Positions 7,652 through 17,172 of a DNA stretch of 64,000 nt are shown here, in pieces; position 1 is the first letter of the stretch; each line of letters starts with the position of its first letter. This DNA comes from Cellvibrio sp. UBA7661 (GTDB lineage: Bacteria > Pseudomonadota > Gammaproteobacteria > Pseudomonadales > Cellvibrionaceae). The stretch spans positions 310,001 to 374,000 of the forward strand of contig DLHT01000011.1 of the NCBI GenBank assembly GCA_002483365.1, read 5' to 3'. The notes below the pieces were generated by a model. The model saw nothing but the letters and a program-made list of their open reading frames with translations. It made no database searches and was not told where the DNA came from. The position numbers and the translations under genes are program-made.

Positions 7652-10480
7652 ATGCAAGACAGCATTATGGAGCAATTTTGGAGTACGTCTCATATTTCTG
7701 GTGGGAACGCTGCTTATGTCGAAGAGCTCTACGACACGTATTTACACAATCCTAATGCCGTTCCTGAAGAATGGCGTAACTACTTCGATCAGTTACCACG
7801 TGTAAACGGCGTACTGACTCAGGACACTCCCCATTCAGTTATTCGTGCCCAATTTGAGCAATTGGGTAAGTCCCGTGTTCGTACAGTGACGGTTACTGGT
7901 GGCTCTGTAAGTGCAGAACACGAACAAAAACAAATCAAAGTTCTGCAATTAATCAGTTCTTACCGTTTCCGGGGACACCAAAAAGCACAGCTCGATCCAC
8001 TAGGATTGATGGTACGTGAGCCGGTTGCTGACTTGGATTTGCAATTTCACGGTTTAACTAATGCTGATCTGGATACGGTATTTAATACCGGCACTTTGTT
8101 TGTAGGTAAAGAGCAGGCAACTCTGCGTGAAATTATTGAAGCACTGGAAAAGACCTACTGCGGTCATATCGGTGCTGAAATCATGCATATTACTCCGTTG
8201 GCTGAAAAACAGTGGTTGCAGCAACGCCTTGAAAGTGTTCGATCAAACCCCGAGTTCACCAAAGAACAACGTTTGGCTCTGTTGGAGCGTTTAACGGCTG
8301 CTGAAGGTCTTGAGCGTCATCTTGATAGTAAATATCCAGGCACCAAACGCTTTGGTCTGGAAGGTGGTGAAAGTTTCATCCCCTTAGTTGATGCGTTAGT
8401 GAAGCGCGCCGGTACCTATGGTGCAAAGGAAATCGTATTGGGTATGGCGCACCGTGGACGCTTGAATACATTGATTAATGTGTTCGGCAAAAACCCCGCG
8501 GAATTATTTGCCGAATTCGACGGCAAACGTTCACTGAATACTTCTGGCGATGTTAAATATCACTCAGGTTTTTCGTCCAACGTGATGACCCCCGGCGGTG
8601 AGTTGCACATGGCGATGGCTTTTAACCCATCTCATTTGGAAATTGTTTCTCCGGTAGTTGAGGGGTCTGTGCGTGCGCGTCAAGATCGTCGTAATGACAA
8701 AACCGGTGCAAAAGTAGTTCCTATAGTTGTTCACGGTGACGCTGCTTTTGCAGGTCAAGGTGTAGTCATGGAAACATTCCAGATGTCCCAGACTCGCGCT
8801 TACGGCACCGGTGGTACTTTGCATATCGTGATCAACAATCAGGTTGGTTTTACTACCAACAAGCGTGAAGATGCGCGCTCTACAGAATACTGCACTGATG
8901 TTGCAAAGATGATCGAATGTCCAATTTTCCACGTGAATGGCGACGACCCTGAAGCAGTGTTATTTGTTGCTCAGCTGGCGGTTGATTACCGTTATGAGTT
9001 CAAGAAGGACGTAGTTATTGATTTGGTTTGTTACCGTCGTCGTGGGCACAATGAAACTGATGAGCCTTCAGCAACCCAGCCTTTGATGTACCAAATCATT
9101 CGTGCACTCAAAACTACTCGCACACTTTATGCAGAAAAACTGGTTGCAGAAAATCTGTTAACCCAAGCAGCAGCAGATGAGTTAACCACGAATTATCGTG
9201 CAGCACTGGATCGTGGTGAGCATGTTGCCAGTGGTTTGGTAAGCGAGCCGGATCGCAGTTTGTTCGTTGATTGGACACCTTACATTGGCCATGATTGGCT
9301 GACACCTGCTGAAACAGGCATCGATTTAAAAACCTTGCAAACTGTTGCCAGTAAAATGTTGGCTATTCCTGAAGGCATAGTGGTACAGAAACAAGTTGAA
9401 AAAGTGTACGAAGATCGTCGCAAAATGGCTGCTGGTGCATTACCACTTAATTGGGGGATGGCTGAAACCTTGGCTTACGCTACTTTGCTTGAGCAAGGAT
9501 ATTCTGTTCGTATGACCGGCCAAGATGTTGGTCGCGGTACTTTCTCACATCGTCATGCTGTTGTGCACAGCCAAAAAGATGGTAGTTCTGCTACACCTTT
9601 AAAGAAGGTTAATACTGCCGTAGAGTTTGATCTTTATGATTCCTACTTGTCAGAAGAAGCGGTTCTTGCATTTGAATACGGCTACGCCACTACCGCTCCA
9701 AAAGGTTTGGTAATCTGGGAGGCGCAATTTGGCGATTTTGCCAACGGTGCACAAGTGGTTATTGATCAGTTCATCACTTCCGGCGAGCATAAATGGGGCC
9801 GTCTCTGCGGTTTGACCATGTTGTTGCCACACGGTTATGAGGGGCAGGGACCTGAACACTCATCGGCACGTTTAGAGCGTTTTATGCAGTTGTGTGCTGA
9901 ACACAATATTCAGGTTTGTGTGCCTTCAACTCCGGCACAAGTTTTTCATATGTTGCGTCGTCAAGCGATTCGTCCGATGCGTCGTCCGTTGATTGTGATG
10001 AGTCCGAAATCTTTATTGCGTCATGAATTGGCAACATCAACTTTGGAAGAGTTGGCGAATGGTAGCTTCCATAATGTGATCACCGATGTGAGTGTTGATC
10101 CAGCAAAAGTACAGCGCGTTATTTTATGCAGTGGCAAGGTTTACTACACCTTGCTGAAAGAGCGTACTGTTCGCAATCTGGATCATATTGCGTTGATTCG
10201 TCTGGAGCAATTGTATCCCTTCCCTGAGGCAGAATTGAAAGCCGCACTCGCACCATTCGAAAATATCAAGGATATTTTCTGGTGTCAGGAAGAGCCGATG
10301 AACCAAGGAGCTTGGTACAGTAGCCAGCATCACATGCGTCATGTTGTTGCGGATGTCTACGGCAAGACTATGTATCTAGATTATGTAGGGCGTGATGCAT
10401 CTGCTGCACCAGCAGGTGGTTATATGTCTGCGCATATCGAAGAAGAAAAACGTTTTGTAAACAAAGCTCTCACAATTTGA
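7652..10480 (+). CDS. sucA: 2-oxoglutarate dehydrogenase E1 component
   Basis: 942 residues. This thiamine-diphosphate enzyme decarboxylates 2-oxoglutarate and passes the succinyl group to the lipoyl arm of SucB. The N-terminal segment MEQFWSTSHISGGNAAYVEELY is the docking tail of the E1o family. The active-site blocks GMAHRGRLNTLINV, HGDAAFAGQGVV and VINNQVGFTTNK are intact, and the transketolase-like domain carries GQDVGRGTFSHRHAVVH. I chose ATG 7652, 5 nt after aggtggg, over the in-frame GTG at 7643. It is cotranscribed with sucB (59-nt gap). Confidence 0.97.
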   Translation: MQDSIMEQFWSTSHISGGNAAYVEELYDTYLHNPNAVPEEWRNYFDQLPRVNGVLTQDTPHSVIRAQFEQLGKSRVRTVTVTGGSVSAEHEQKQIKVLQLISSYRFRGHQKAQLDPLGLMVREPVADLDLQFHGLTNADLDTVFNTGTLFVGKEQATLREIIEALEKTYCGHIGAEIMHITPLAEKQWLQQRLESVRSNPEFTKEQRLALLERLTAAEGLERHLDSKYPGTKRFGLEGGESFIPLVDALVKRAGTYGAKEIVLGMAHRGRLNTLINVFGKNPAELFAEFDGKRSLNTSGDVKYHSGFSSNVMTPGGELHMAMAFNPSHLEIVSPVVEGSVRARQDRRNDKTGAKVVPIVVHGDAAFAGQGVVMETFQMSQTRAYGTGGTLHIVINNQVGFTTNKREDARSTEYCTDVAKMIECPIFHVNGDDPEAVLFVAQLAVDYRYEFKKDVVIDLVCYRRRGHNETDEPSATQPLMYQIIRALKTTRTLYAEKLVAENLLTQAAADELTTNYRAALDRGEHVASGLVSEPDRSLFVDWTPYIGHDWLTPAETGIDLKTLQTVASKMLAIPEGIVVQKQVEKVYEDRRKMAAGALPLNWGMAETLAYATLLEQGYSVRMTGQDVGRGTFSHRHAVVHSQKDGSSATPLKKVNTAVEFDLYDSYLSEEAVLAFEYGYATTAPKGLVIWEAQFGDFANGAQVVIDQFITSGEHKWGRLCGLTMLLPHGYEGQGPEHSSARLERFMQLCAEHNIQVCVPSTPAQVFHMLRRQAIRPMRRPLIVMSPKSLLRHELATSTLEELANGSFHNVITDVSVDPAKVQRVILCSGKVYYTLLKERTVRNLDHIALIRLEQLYPFPEAELKAALAPFENIKDIFWCQEEPMNQGAWYSSQHHMRHVVADVYGKTMYLDYVGRDASAAPAGGYMSAHIEEEKRFVNKALTI

Positions 10481-10539
10481 GAGCTTTTCATTGATTGAGT
10501 TGATCAAATAATCCTAGCGCTACAGAGAGATGGAATAGC

Positions 10540-11763
10540 ATGAGTATCGAAATCAAAGCCCCTACATTCCCTGAATCCGTTGCAGATGGCACGGTAGCAA
10601 CTTGGCACAAAAAACCAGGCGAAGCTGTCAAGCGCGATGAACTGATTGTTGATATCGAAACCGATAAAGTTGTATTAGAAGTGGTTGCGCCAGCAGATGG
10701 CAGTATTGCTGAAATTCTGAAAGGTGAAGGTGAAACTATTCTGAGTAACGAAGTTATTGCGCGATTCGTTGAAGGTGCTTCTGGCAATGCTCCTACTGCT
10801 TCCGCGCCTGCAGCTGCTTCCGCGCCTGCAGCTGCTTCCGCGCCTGCAGCCAGTGCACCAGCGGTTACGGCAGATAAACCTGTGAATCCTGCTGCACGTA
10901 AACTGGCTGAAGAAAACAATGTAAACACTGCTGCTGTTGCCGGTTCAGGTAAAGATGGTCGTGTATTGAAAGAAGATGTTGCCAATCATCTGAAAGCTGC
11001 TCCAGCCAGTGCCCCGGCGGCATCTGCTGCCCCAGTTGCTGTCATCGAAGCTGTGGGAGATCGTGTTGAAAAACGTGTACCCATGACTCGCTTGCGTAAA
11101 CGTATTGCCGAGCGTCTACTTGAAGCCTCCAACACTACTGCAATGCTCACTACTTTTAACGAAGTGAATATGGCTCCAGTGATGGCACTGCGCGCAAAAT
11201 ACAAAGACCAATTTGAGAAAGCCCATAATGGTTCACGTTTGGGTTTTATGAGCTTTTTCGTAAAAGCGGCAGCTGAAGCGTTGCGTCGTTTCCCGGCAGT
11301 TAATGCTTCTATCGACAACAACGATATCGTATACCACGGTTATCAGGATATCGGTGTTGCTGTATCTACTGATAAGGGGCTGGTGGTTCCGGTATTGCGC
11401 AACGCAGAAAACATGAGCTTGGCAACAATCGAAAACACAATTCGCGATTTTGGTTTGCGTGCCCGTGATGGCAAGCTCGGTATTGAAGAAATGTCTGGCG
11501 GTACCTTCACTATCACTAACGGTGGTGTGTTCGGCTCACTTTTGTCTACACCGATCTTGAATTTACCGCAGTCAGCCATTTTAGGTATGCACAAAATTCA
11601 AGAGCGCCCAATGGCGGTGAATGGAAAAGTAGAAATTCTGCCAATGATGTATTTGGCATTATCTTATGATCACCGTCTGCTGGATGGTAAAGAGGCGGTT
11701 CAATTTTTGGTAACCATCAAAGACCTGCTTGAAGATCCTGCTCGCATTTTGCTTGAAATCTAA
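10540..11763 (+). CDS. sucB: 2-oxoglutarate dehydrogenase E2 (dihydrolipoyl succinyltransferase)
   Basis: 407 residues in three domains. The lipoyl domain occupies residues 1-78, with the lipoylated Lys in IETDKVVLEV. An Ala/Pro/Ser linker follows (about 85-108). The E1/E3-binding domain lies at about 113-150 (NPAARKLAEENNVN ... GRVLKEDV). The acyltransferase core covers about 175-407, with the catalytic DHRLLDGKEAV near the end. It transfers the succinyl group to CoA. The linker DNA contains a near-perfect 18-bp tandem repeat. A strong terminator follows, so lpdA is likely transcribed separately. Confidence 0.97.
   Translation: MSIEIKAPTFPESVADGTVATWHKKPGEAVKRDELIVDIETDKVVLEVVAPADGSIAEILKGEGETILSNEVIARFVEGASGNAPTASAPAAASAPAAASAPAASAPAVTADKPVNPAARKLAEENNVNTAAVAGSGKDGRVLKEDVANHLKAAPASAPAASAAPVAVIEAVGDRVEKRVPMTRLRKRIAERLLEASNTTAMLTTFNEVNMAPVMALRAKYKDQFEKAHNGSRLGFMSFFVKAAAEALRRFPAVNASIDNNDIVYHGYQDIGVAVSTDKGLVVPVLRNAENMSLATIENTIRDFGLRARDGKLGIEEMSGGTFTITNGGVFGSLLSTPILNLPQSAILGMHKIQERPMAVNGKVEILPMMYLALSYDHRLLDGKEAVQFLVTIKDLLEDPARILLEI
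10798..10851 (+). repeat. 18-bp tandem repeat (3 copies) in the sucB linker
   Basis: Three copies of the 18-bp unit gcttccgcgcctgcagct lie head to tail; the last copy diverges at its end. Each encodes ASAPAA in the flexible linker. The repeat is in frame, so copy-number changes would only lengthen or shorten the swinging arm. Confidence 0.85.
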
Positions 11764-11775
11764 TTGTTGTATTGA

Positions 11776-11805
11776 AACGCTCCTGGCAACCCAGGGGCGT
11801 TTTTT
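11776..11805 (+). terminator. Terminator after sucB
   Basis: The hairpin aacgctcctgg-caa-ccaggggcgtt is followed by a T-run. It separates sucAB from lpdA. Confidence 0.8.
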
Positions 11806-11866
11806 CATGTAAAGGGTTACTGCTCACAAGGTTGTAATCGACGGTTAATAATTTAGGAACATTGTT

Positions 11867-13306
11867 ATGTCTGAAAAATTTGATGTGGTCGTTATAGGTT
11901 CCGGCCCAGCAGGATATGTTGCTGCAATTCGTGCTGCGCAGCTTGGTCTGAAGACCGCGTGTATTGAAAAGTGGCGCAATGAAGAAGGCAAGGGTGTTAA
12001 TGGTGGAACTTGCTTAAACGTGGGCTGCATTCCTTCCAAGGCTCTGCTCGATAGCTCTTACAAATATCATGAAGCAAAAGATGATTTTGCTGTTCACGGT
12101 ATTACCACATCAGGCGTTGAAATCAATGTTCCCTCGATGATTGCGCGTAAAAACCAAATCATCAAAAATCTGACAGGTGGTATTGCTGGTTTATTTAAAG
12201 CTAACGGTGTAACCAGTGTATTTGGTACCGGTAAATTGTTGGCGGGTAAAAAAGTTGAAGTGACTGATCACGAAGGTAAAGTGACTATTCTTGAAGCGAA
12301 TCACGTGATTCTTGCTTCTGGTTCTTACCCGATTAATATCCCGGTTGCTCCTGTTGATAATGATGTAATTGTTAACTCAACTGGTGCCTTGGAATTCCAA
12401 TCAGTACCTGCACGTTTGGGTGTAATTGGCGGTGGTGTGATTGGTTTGGAATTGGGCTCTGTATGGAATCGTCTCGGCTCCAAAGTGGTTGTACTCGAAG
12501 CCATGGATTCATTTCTGGGTCTGATGGATCAGCAAATTGCCAAAGAAACACAAAAAATCCTCACTAAACAAGGTTTGGATATCCGCACCAGCTCGCGTGT
12601 GACTGGTTCAAAAGTAAATGGCAAAGAAGTCGTTGTTACATATCAGGATAACGATGGTAAAGAGCAGCAGGAAACTTTCGATAAACTGATCGTGTGCGTG
12701 GGTCGTCGCCCTTATACCGAAGGTTTATTGGCTGCTGATTCTGGTGTTAATTTGGACGAGCGCGGTTTCATCTTTGTTAATGAGCAATGTGAAACCAATG
12801 CACCGGGCGTATGGGCAATTGGTGACGTAGTGCGCGGTCCAATGCTCGCACACAAAGGTTCCGAAGAAGGTGTGATGGTTGCCGAGCGTATCGCGGGTCA
12901 AAAATCACAAATCAACTACGACATTATTCCAAACGTGATATACACCCACCCTGAAGTTGCCTCTGTCGGTAAAACAGAAGAGCAAGTGAAAGCGTCTGGT
13001 GAGCCTTATAATGTTGGTACTTTCCCATTTGCGGCCAGCGGTCGTGCAATGGCAGCTAACGAAAGCCACGGTCTAGTAAAAATTATTGCTCATGCAGAAA
13101 CTGATCGCATCCTGGGGGCTCATATTGTTGGCCCAAGCGCGGCAGATCTGGTTCAGCAGGTGGCAATTGCAATGGAATTCGGTTCGAGTGCAGAAGATCT
13201 GGGTATGATGGTGTTTGGTCACCCAACCCTGTCTGAAGCAATCCACGAAGCAGCCCTGGCGGTGCATGGCCATGCCATCCACATTGCCAACAAGAAGAAG
13301 CGTTAA
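11867..13306 (+). CDS. lpdA: Dihydrolipoamide dehydrogenase (E3)
   Basis: 479 residues. This FAD enzyme reoxidises dihydrolipoamide of the 2-oxoglutarate (and possibly other 2-oxoacid) dehydrogenase complexes with NAD+. The FAD fold VIGSGPAGYVAAIRAAQLG, the redox-active disulfide GGTCLNVGCIPSKALL, the NAD fold GVIGGGVIGLELGSVWNRLG and the C-terminal active-site HPTLSEAIHEA are all present. It lies between two separate terminator or hairpin structures, so it may be expressed on its own. Confidence 0.96.
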   Translation: MSEKFDVVVIGSGPAGYVAAIRAAQLGLKTACIEKWRNEEGKGVNGGTCLNVGCIPSKALLDSSYKYHEAKDDFAVHGITTSGVEINVPSMIARKNQIIKNLTGGIAGLFKANGVTSVFGTGKLLAGKKVEVTDHEGKVTILEANHVILASGSYPINIPVAPVDNDVIVNSTGALEFQSVPARLGVIGGGVIGLELGSVWNRLGSKVVVLEAMDSFLGLMDQQIAKETQKILTKQGLDIRTSSRVTGSKVNGKEVVVTYQDNDGKEQQETFDKLIVCVGRRPYTEGLLAADSGVNLDERGFIFVNEQCETNAPGVWAIGDVVRGPMLAHKGSEEGVMVAERIAGQKSQINYDIIPNVIYTHPEVASVGKTEEQVKASGEPYNVGTFPFAASGRAMAANESHGLVKIIAHAETDRILGAHIVGPSAADLVQQVAIAMEFGSSAEDLGMMVFGHPTLSEAIHEAALAVHGHAIHIANKKKR

Positions 13307-13335
13307 GAGAACCATAGAGTCCTCGTTTTTTAGGC

Positions 13336-13362
13336 GGAGGTAAACTCATAAGGTTTACCTCC
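13336..13362. other. 10-bp perfect inverted repeat between lpdA and sucC
   Basis: ggaggtaaac, a 7-nt loop, and gtttacctcc. No T-run follows on either strand, so it is not a standard terminator. It sits in the 122-nt gap in front of sucC, where it could act on mRNA stability, as an operator, or as a leader structure. Confidence 0.6.
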
Positions 13363-13428
13363 ATCGATAACCCAAGTTGGTAAGTGTTCTAAGTCGCTTG
13401 ACCAACCATCGTCAAATGGAACTACACC

Positions 13429-14595
13429 ATGAATTTGCACGAGTATCAGGGTAAGCAACTGTTTGCCCAATATGGTTTGCCTGTATCTAAAGGCATTGCT
13501 GCCGCAACTGTTGAAGAAGCTGTTGCTGCTGCTGATCAATTAGGCGCTTCAGAGTTTGTTGTGAAGGCGCAAGTTCACGCCGGTGGCCGCGGTAAAGCGG
13601 GCGGTGTGAAATTGGTAAAAACCAAAGAAGAAATCAAAGCCTTTGCTGAAAAGTGGTTGGGCAAGAATTTGGTGACCTACCAGACTGATGAAAAAGGCCA
13701 ACCGGTAAGCCGTATTTTGGTTGAAACCTGCACTGATATTGCTAAAGAGCTTTATCTGGGTGCAGTGGTAGATCGTTCCTCACGTCGTATCGTGTTTATG
13801 GCATCTACTGAAGGTGGCGTTGAGATTGAAAAAGTTGCCCACGAAACGCCAGAAAAAATTCTGAAAGCGACTATTGACCCGTTGGTTGGAGCACAACCTT
13901 ACCAAGGTCGTGAGTTGGCCTTCAAACTGGGTCTGGAAGGCAAGCAAATCAATCAATTCGTAAACATCTTTGTAAACCTGGCAAAACTGTTTAAAGAGAA
14001 AGATCTGGCACTGGTTGAAGTTAACCCACTGGTAATTACTCCAGAAGGCAATCTGCACTGCCTGGATGCCAAACTGGTTGTAGATGGTAACGCCCTGTAC
14101 CGTCACCCAGAGTTGAAAGCATTGCAAGATCCATCACAAGAAGATCCACGTGAAGCTCATGCTGCTTCATGGGAGCTGAACTACGTTGCTCTGGGTGGCG
14201 ATATCGGTTGTATGGTTAATGGCGCTGGTTTGGCAATGGGCACTATGGACATCGTTAAGCTGCACGGTGGCCAACCCGCTAACTTCCTCGACGTAGGTGG
14301 TGGCGCGACTAAAGAGCGCGTTGTTGAAGCATTCAAAATCATCCTGTCTGACACTGCAGTAAAAGCAGTATTCATCAACATTTTCGGTGGTATCGTTCGC
14401 TGCGACATGATTGCAGAAGGCGTAATCGGTGCTGTGAAGGAAGTTGGTGTAAAAGTACCTGTTGTTGTTCGTTTGCAAGGTAACAATGCTGAGCTGGGCG
14501 CTAAAGTGCTGGGCGAAAGCGGCCTGAATATCATTGCCGATACCGACTTGACTGGCGCAGCCAAGAAAGTGGTTGCAGCGGCGGCGAACCAATAA
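13429..14595 (+). CDS. sucC: Succinyl-CoA synthetase beta subunit
   Basis: 388 residues, the typical length. With SucD it converts succinyl-CoA, ADP or GDP and phosphate to succinate, CoA and the nucleoside triphosphate. The N-terminal ATP-grasp fold begins MNLHEYQGKQLFAQYG and contains VKAQVHAGGRGKAGGVKL. The conserved VNPLVITPEG and the subunit-interface segment NIFGGIVRCDMIAEGVI follow. It is cotranscribed with sucD, 11 nt downstream. Confidence 0.97.
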   Translation: MNLHEYQGKQLFAQYGLPVSKGIAAATVEEAVAAADQLGASEFVVKAQVHAGGRGKAGGVKLVKTKEEIKAFAEKWLGKNLVTYQTDEKGQPVSRILVETCTDIAKELYLGAVVDRSSRRIVFMASTEGGVEIEKVAHETPEKILKATIDPLVGAQPYQGRELAFKLGLEGKQINQFVNIFVNLAKLFKEKDLALVEVNPLVITPEGNLHCLDAKLVVDGNALYRHPELKALQDPSQEDPREAHAASWELNYVALGGDIGCMVNGAGLAMGTMDIVKLHGGQPANFLDVGGGATKERVVEAFKIILSDTAVKAVFINIFGGIVRCDMIAEGVIGAVKEVGVKVPVVVRLQGNNAELGAKVLGESGLNIIADTDLTGAAKKVVAAAANQ

Positions 14596-14606
14596 GGGGA
14601 AAAAGA

Positions 14607-15479
14607 ATGAGCGTTTTAATTAACAAAAACACCAAAGTAATCTGTCAGGGCTTCACTGGTTCGCAAGGTACTTTCCACTCCGAACAAGCGATTGCTTACG
14701 GCACCAAAATGGTTGGTGGTGTGACTCCTGGTAAAGGCGGTCAAACTCATCTTGGTTTGCCAGTTTTTAATACTGTTAAAGAAGCTGTTGAAGCTACTGG
14801 TGCAGAAGCATCAGTAATCTACGTTCCGGCTCCTTTCTGTAAAGACTCTATCCTTGAAGCAGCTAATGGCGGCATCAAGTTGATCGTTTGTATTACAGAA
14901 GGCATTCCTACCCTTGATATGCTTGACGCTAAAGTGAAGTGTGACGAGTTGGGCGTGCGTTTGATTGGCCCTAACTGCCCAGGTGTTATCACTCCGGGCG
15001 AGTGCAAGATCGGTATCATGCCAGGCCACATCCACAAGCCAGGTAAAGTAGGTATTGTTTCGCGTTCAGGCACTTTGACTTACGAAGCAGTGAAACAAAC
15101 CACTGACTACGGTTTTGGTCAATCTACTTGTGTTGGTATTGGTGGTGACCCAATTCCAGGTTCTAACTTCATTGACATCCTGAAGCTGTTCCAAGCTGAC
15201 CCACAAACTGAAGCCATCGTTATGATTGGTGAGATCGGTGGTTCTGCGGAAGAAGAAGCTGCCGCTTTCATCAAAGCTAACGTGACCAAGCCTGTTGTAT
15301 CTTACATTGCTGGTGTAACTGCACCTGCTGGTAAGCGTATGGGTCACGCTGGTGCGATTATTTCTGGCGGTAAGGGTACTGCTGACGAGAAATTTGCTGC
15401 ACTGGAAGATGCTGGCGTGAAAACTGTTAAGAGCTTGGCTGACATCGGTAAAGCACTGAAAGAAATCACTGGCTGGTAA
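14607..15479 (+). CDS. sucD: Succinyl-CoA synthetase alpha subunit
   Basis: 290 residues. The CoA-binding N-terminal fold GFTGSQGTFHSEQAI and the active-site histidine in GKRMGHAGAIISGGKGTA, which is phosphorylated during catalysis, are both present. The ligase block GPNCPGVITPGECKIGIMPG is intact. RBS aagggga precedes ATG, and the gene ends at a strong terminator that closes the TCA block. Confidence 0.97.
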   Translation: MSVLINKNTKVICQGFTGSQGTFHSEQAIAYGTKMVGGVTPGKGGQTHLGLPVFNTVKEAVEATGAEASVIYVPAPFCKDSILEAANGGIKLIVCITEGIPTLDMLDAKVKCDELGVRLIGPNCPGVITPGECKIGIMPGHIHKPGKVGIVSRSGTLTYEAVKQTTDYGFGQSTCVGIGGDPIPGSNFIDILKLFQADPQTEAIVMIGEIGGSAEEEAAAFIKANVTKPVVSYIAGVTAPAGKRMGHAGAIISGGKGTADEKFAALEDAGVKTVKSLADIGKALKEITGW

Positions 15480-15516
15480 GAAATTATTGATCGGTAATGC
15501 CTGATCAAGTTTCTGT

Positions 15517-15550
15517 AAAAAGGCGATCTTCGGATCGCCTTTTTTATTTT
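15517..15550 (+). terminator. Terminator after sucD
   Basis: A perfect 8-bp stem (aggcgatc-ttcg-gatcgcct) with a tetraloop and a following T-run. Confidence 0.92.
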
Positions 15551-15609
15551 TACGTAATCGAAAGTTGCGTTTTATACGTAAAGGCCTGATCTAGTATTGG
15601 TTGCTCTTT

Positions 15610-17172
15610 ATGATTGCTCTCTGGTGGATTAAGCGCGATTTTAGATTGGATGATAACTCTGCTTTGGGTGCAGCACTTACCCAGTGCGCTTTCGTTATCC
15701 CAGTGTATTTTTTGGAGCCGCGTGTTTATCGCGCATATGACGCATCGGCATTTCATTTGCACGCACAACTCTGTGCTTTAGTAGAGTTGCAGCACAACCT
15801 GCGCTTACGCGGGGCGGAATTGTTGGTTATTCACCAGGATCTTCCCGAGGGGCTGGAGTGGTTGCGAAAGCAATTTGCGTTTACACATATTTTTTCTCAT
15901 GAAGAAACCGGTGCTGATATCACCTTTCAGCGCGACAAAAAAGTCGCTAGCTGGTGTATTGAAAGCAACGTGATCTGGCGGGAATTACCCCAGTCCAGTG
16001 TGGTTCGTCGTTTAAGCTCGCGCGACAAACGCCAACATTTTATTGCACAACGATTGTTGGAATCACAACCTCTAGCCGCTCCTTCGCATATCCCGCAACC
16101 TGACATGCAACATTTTTCTCCGCATTTTTATATCCCGTTACTTTCGCAACTAGCGCCCGACTTAATAGATTCACAGGTTCAGTGGAGCAGTGTTCAGCAA
16201 GTCAATGAACGGCGTGCACAACGTGCGTTGGATAGCTTTCTGCACGAACGGGGGCTGGGGTATCGCGGTGGAATTTCTTCGCCCAACAAAGCGTTTTTTT
16301 ATGGCTCACGATTTTCTCCACATATTGCATGGGGAACTGTCAGTTTGCGGCGAATTTTTTCGCGCTTGCAACAGCGTTTGCATGAACTTGAGGAACAACT
16401 TGAAATCACTCCTGATGATCAATTGTTGCAGCGATGGCAAAAAAGTCTGGAGAGTTTTAGTTCCCGTTTGTTTTGGCGGGATCATTTCGTGCAGCGTCTC
16501 GAATCTGCCAGTCAAATGGAGTTTCGTGCATTAAACCCTGCTTACGACAGCATAAATTACACGGATGATAAATCGCGCTTGCAAGCCTGGGTGAACGGTG
16601 CAACCGGTTTTCCGTTGATTGATGCCTGTATGCGCTGCCTGCAAGCAACCGGTTTTCTCAATTTCCGGATGCGGGCTATGCTGGTTAATTTTGCTTGTTT
16701 TGGTTTGCATATTCATTGGCGTGACTTGCAGTACCCGCTGGCAAAATTATTTGTAGACTATGAGCCTGGAATTCATTTTTCCCAAGTGCAAATGCAAGCT
16801 GCGATTGTGGGCATTAATAGTTTGCGTGTGTATAACCCGCTAAAACAATTGATGGATCAAGATCCTGAATGCCAATTTGTGTATCGCTGGGTGCCGGAGC
16901 TGCGGCGATTTTCGGCGAGGCAAATTGCACTGCACACGGATATGCCCCTTCCCGGGTATACACCTGCTGTGGTGAATTCCGAACATAATGTGAGGCAAAT
17001 GAAAGCGGAAATTGCGGCAATCCGAGCCAGTGAAGGAGGGCGTGAACAATCACGGTTGGTATTGGAAAAGCACGGTTCACGCTTGCGTAATAAAAAATCC
17101 AAACGTATCGCCCACAAGAGTGTTACAGAGGCATCTGCGCAATACACTTTGTTTACCGATGAGCATGAATAA
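15610..17172 (+). CDS. FAD-binding photolyase/cryptochrome-family protein, atypical subgroup
   Basis: 520 residues from the ATG at 15610 (an in-frame TTG lies at 15601; neither has a clear RBS). The N-terminal antenna domain opens IALWWIKRDFRLDDNSAL, as in photolyases. The C-terminal FAD domain keeps GATGFPLIDACMRCL but replaces the usual TGWMHNRVRM by TGFLNFRMRA, and the usual D-x-A-x-N-x-GGWQW segment by DYEPGIHFSQVQMQA, followed by GINSLRVYNPLKQ and YRWVPEL. I recognise this as a separate clade within the family; whether it repairs DNA or senses light cannot be decided from sequence. The basic tail (about 470-520) may contact nucleic acid. It appears to be monocistronic. Confidence 0.75.
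   Translation: MIALWWIKRDFRLDDNSALGAALTQCAFVIPVYFLEPRVYRAYDASAFHLHAQLCALVELQHNLRLRGAELLVIHQDLPEGLEWLRKQFAFTHIFSHEETGADITFQRDKKVASWCIESNVIWRELPQSSVVRRLSSRDKRQHFIAQRLLESQPLAAPSHIPQPDMQHFSPHFYIPLLSQLAPDLIDSQVQWSSVQQVNERRAQRALDSFLHERGLGYRGGISSPNKAFFYGSRFSPHIAWGTVSLRRIFSRLQQRLHELEEQLEITPDDQLLQRWQKSLESFSSRLFWRDHFVQRLESASQMEFRALNPAYDSINYTDDKSRLQAWVNGATGFPLIDACMRCLQATGFLNFRMRAMLVNFACFGLHIHWRDLQYPLAKLFVDYEPGIHFSQVQMQAAIVGINSLRVYNPLKQLMDQDPECQFVYRWVPELRRFSARQIALHTDMPLPGYTPAVVNSEHNVRQMKAEIAAIRASEGGREQSRLVLEKHGSRLRNKKSKRIAHKSVTEASAQYTLFTDEHE

Noticed and set aside
10488..10985. 165-codon antisense frame, Ala-rich, opposite sucB
   Set aside because: Its composition mirrors the Ala/Pro linker on the other strand; it is a shadow of sucB.
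14167..14592. 141-codon antisense frame opposite sucC
   Set aside because: It is fully inside sucC, which is clearly real, and shows no domain.
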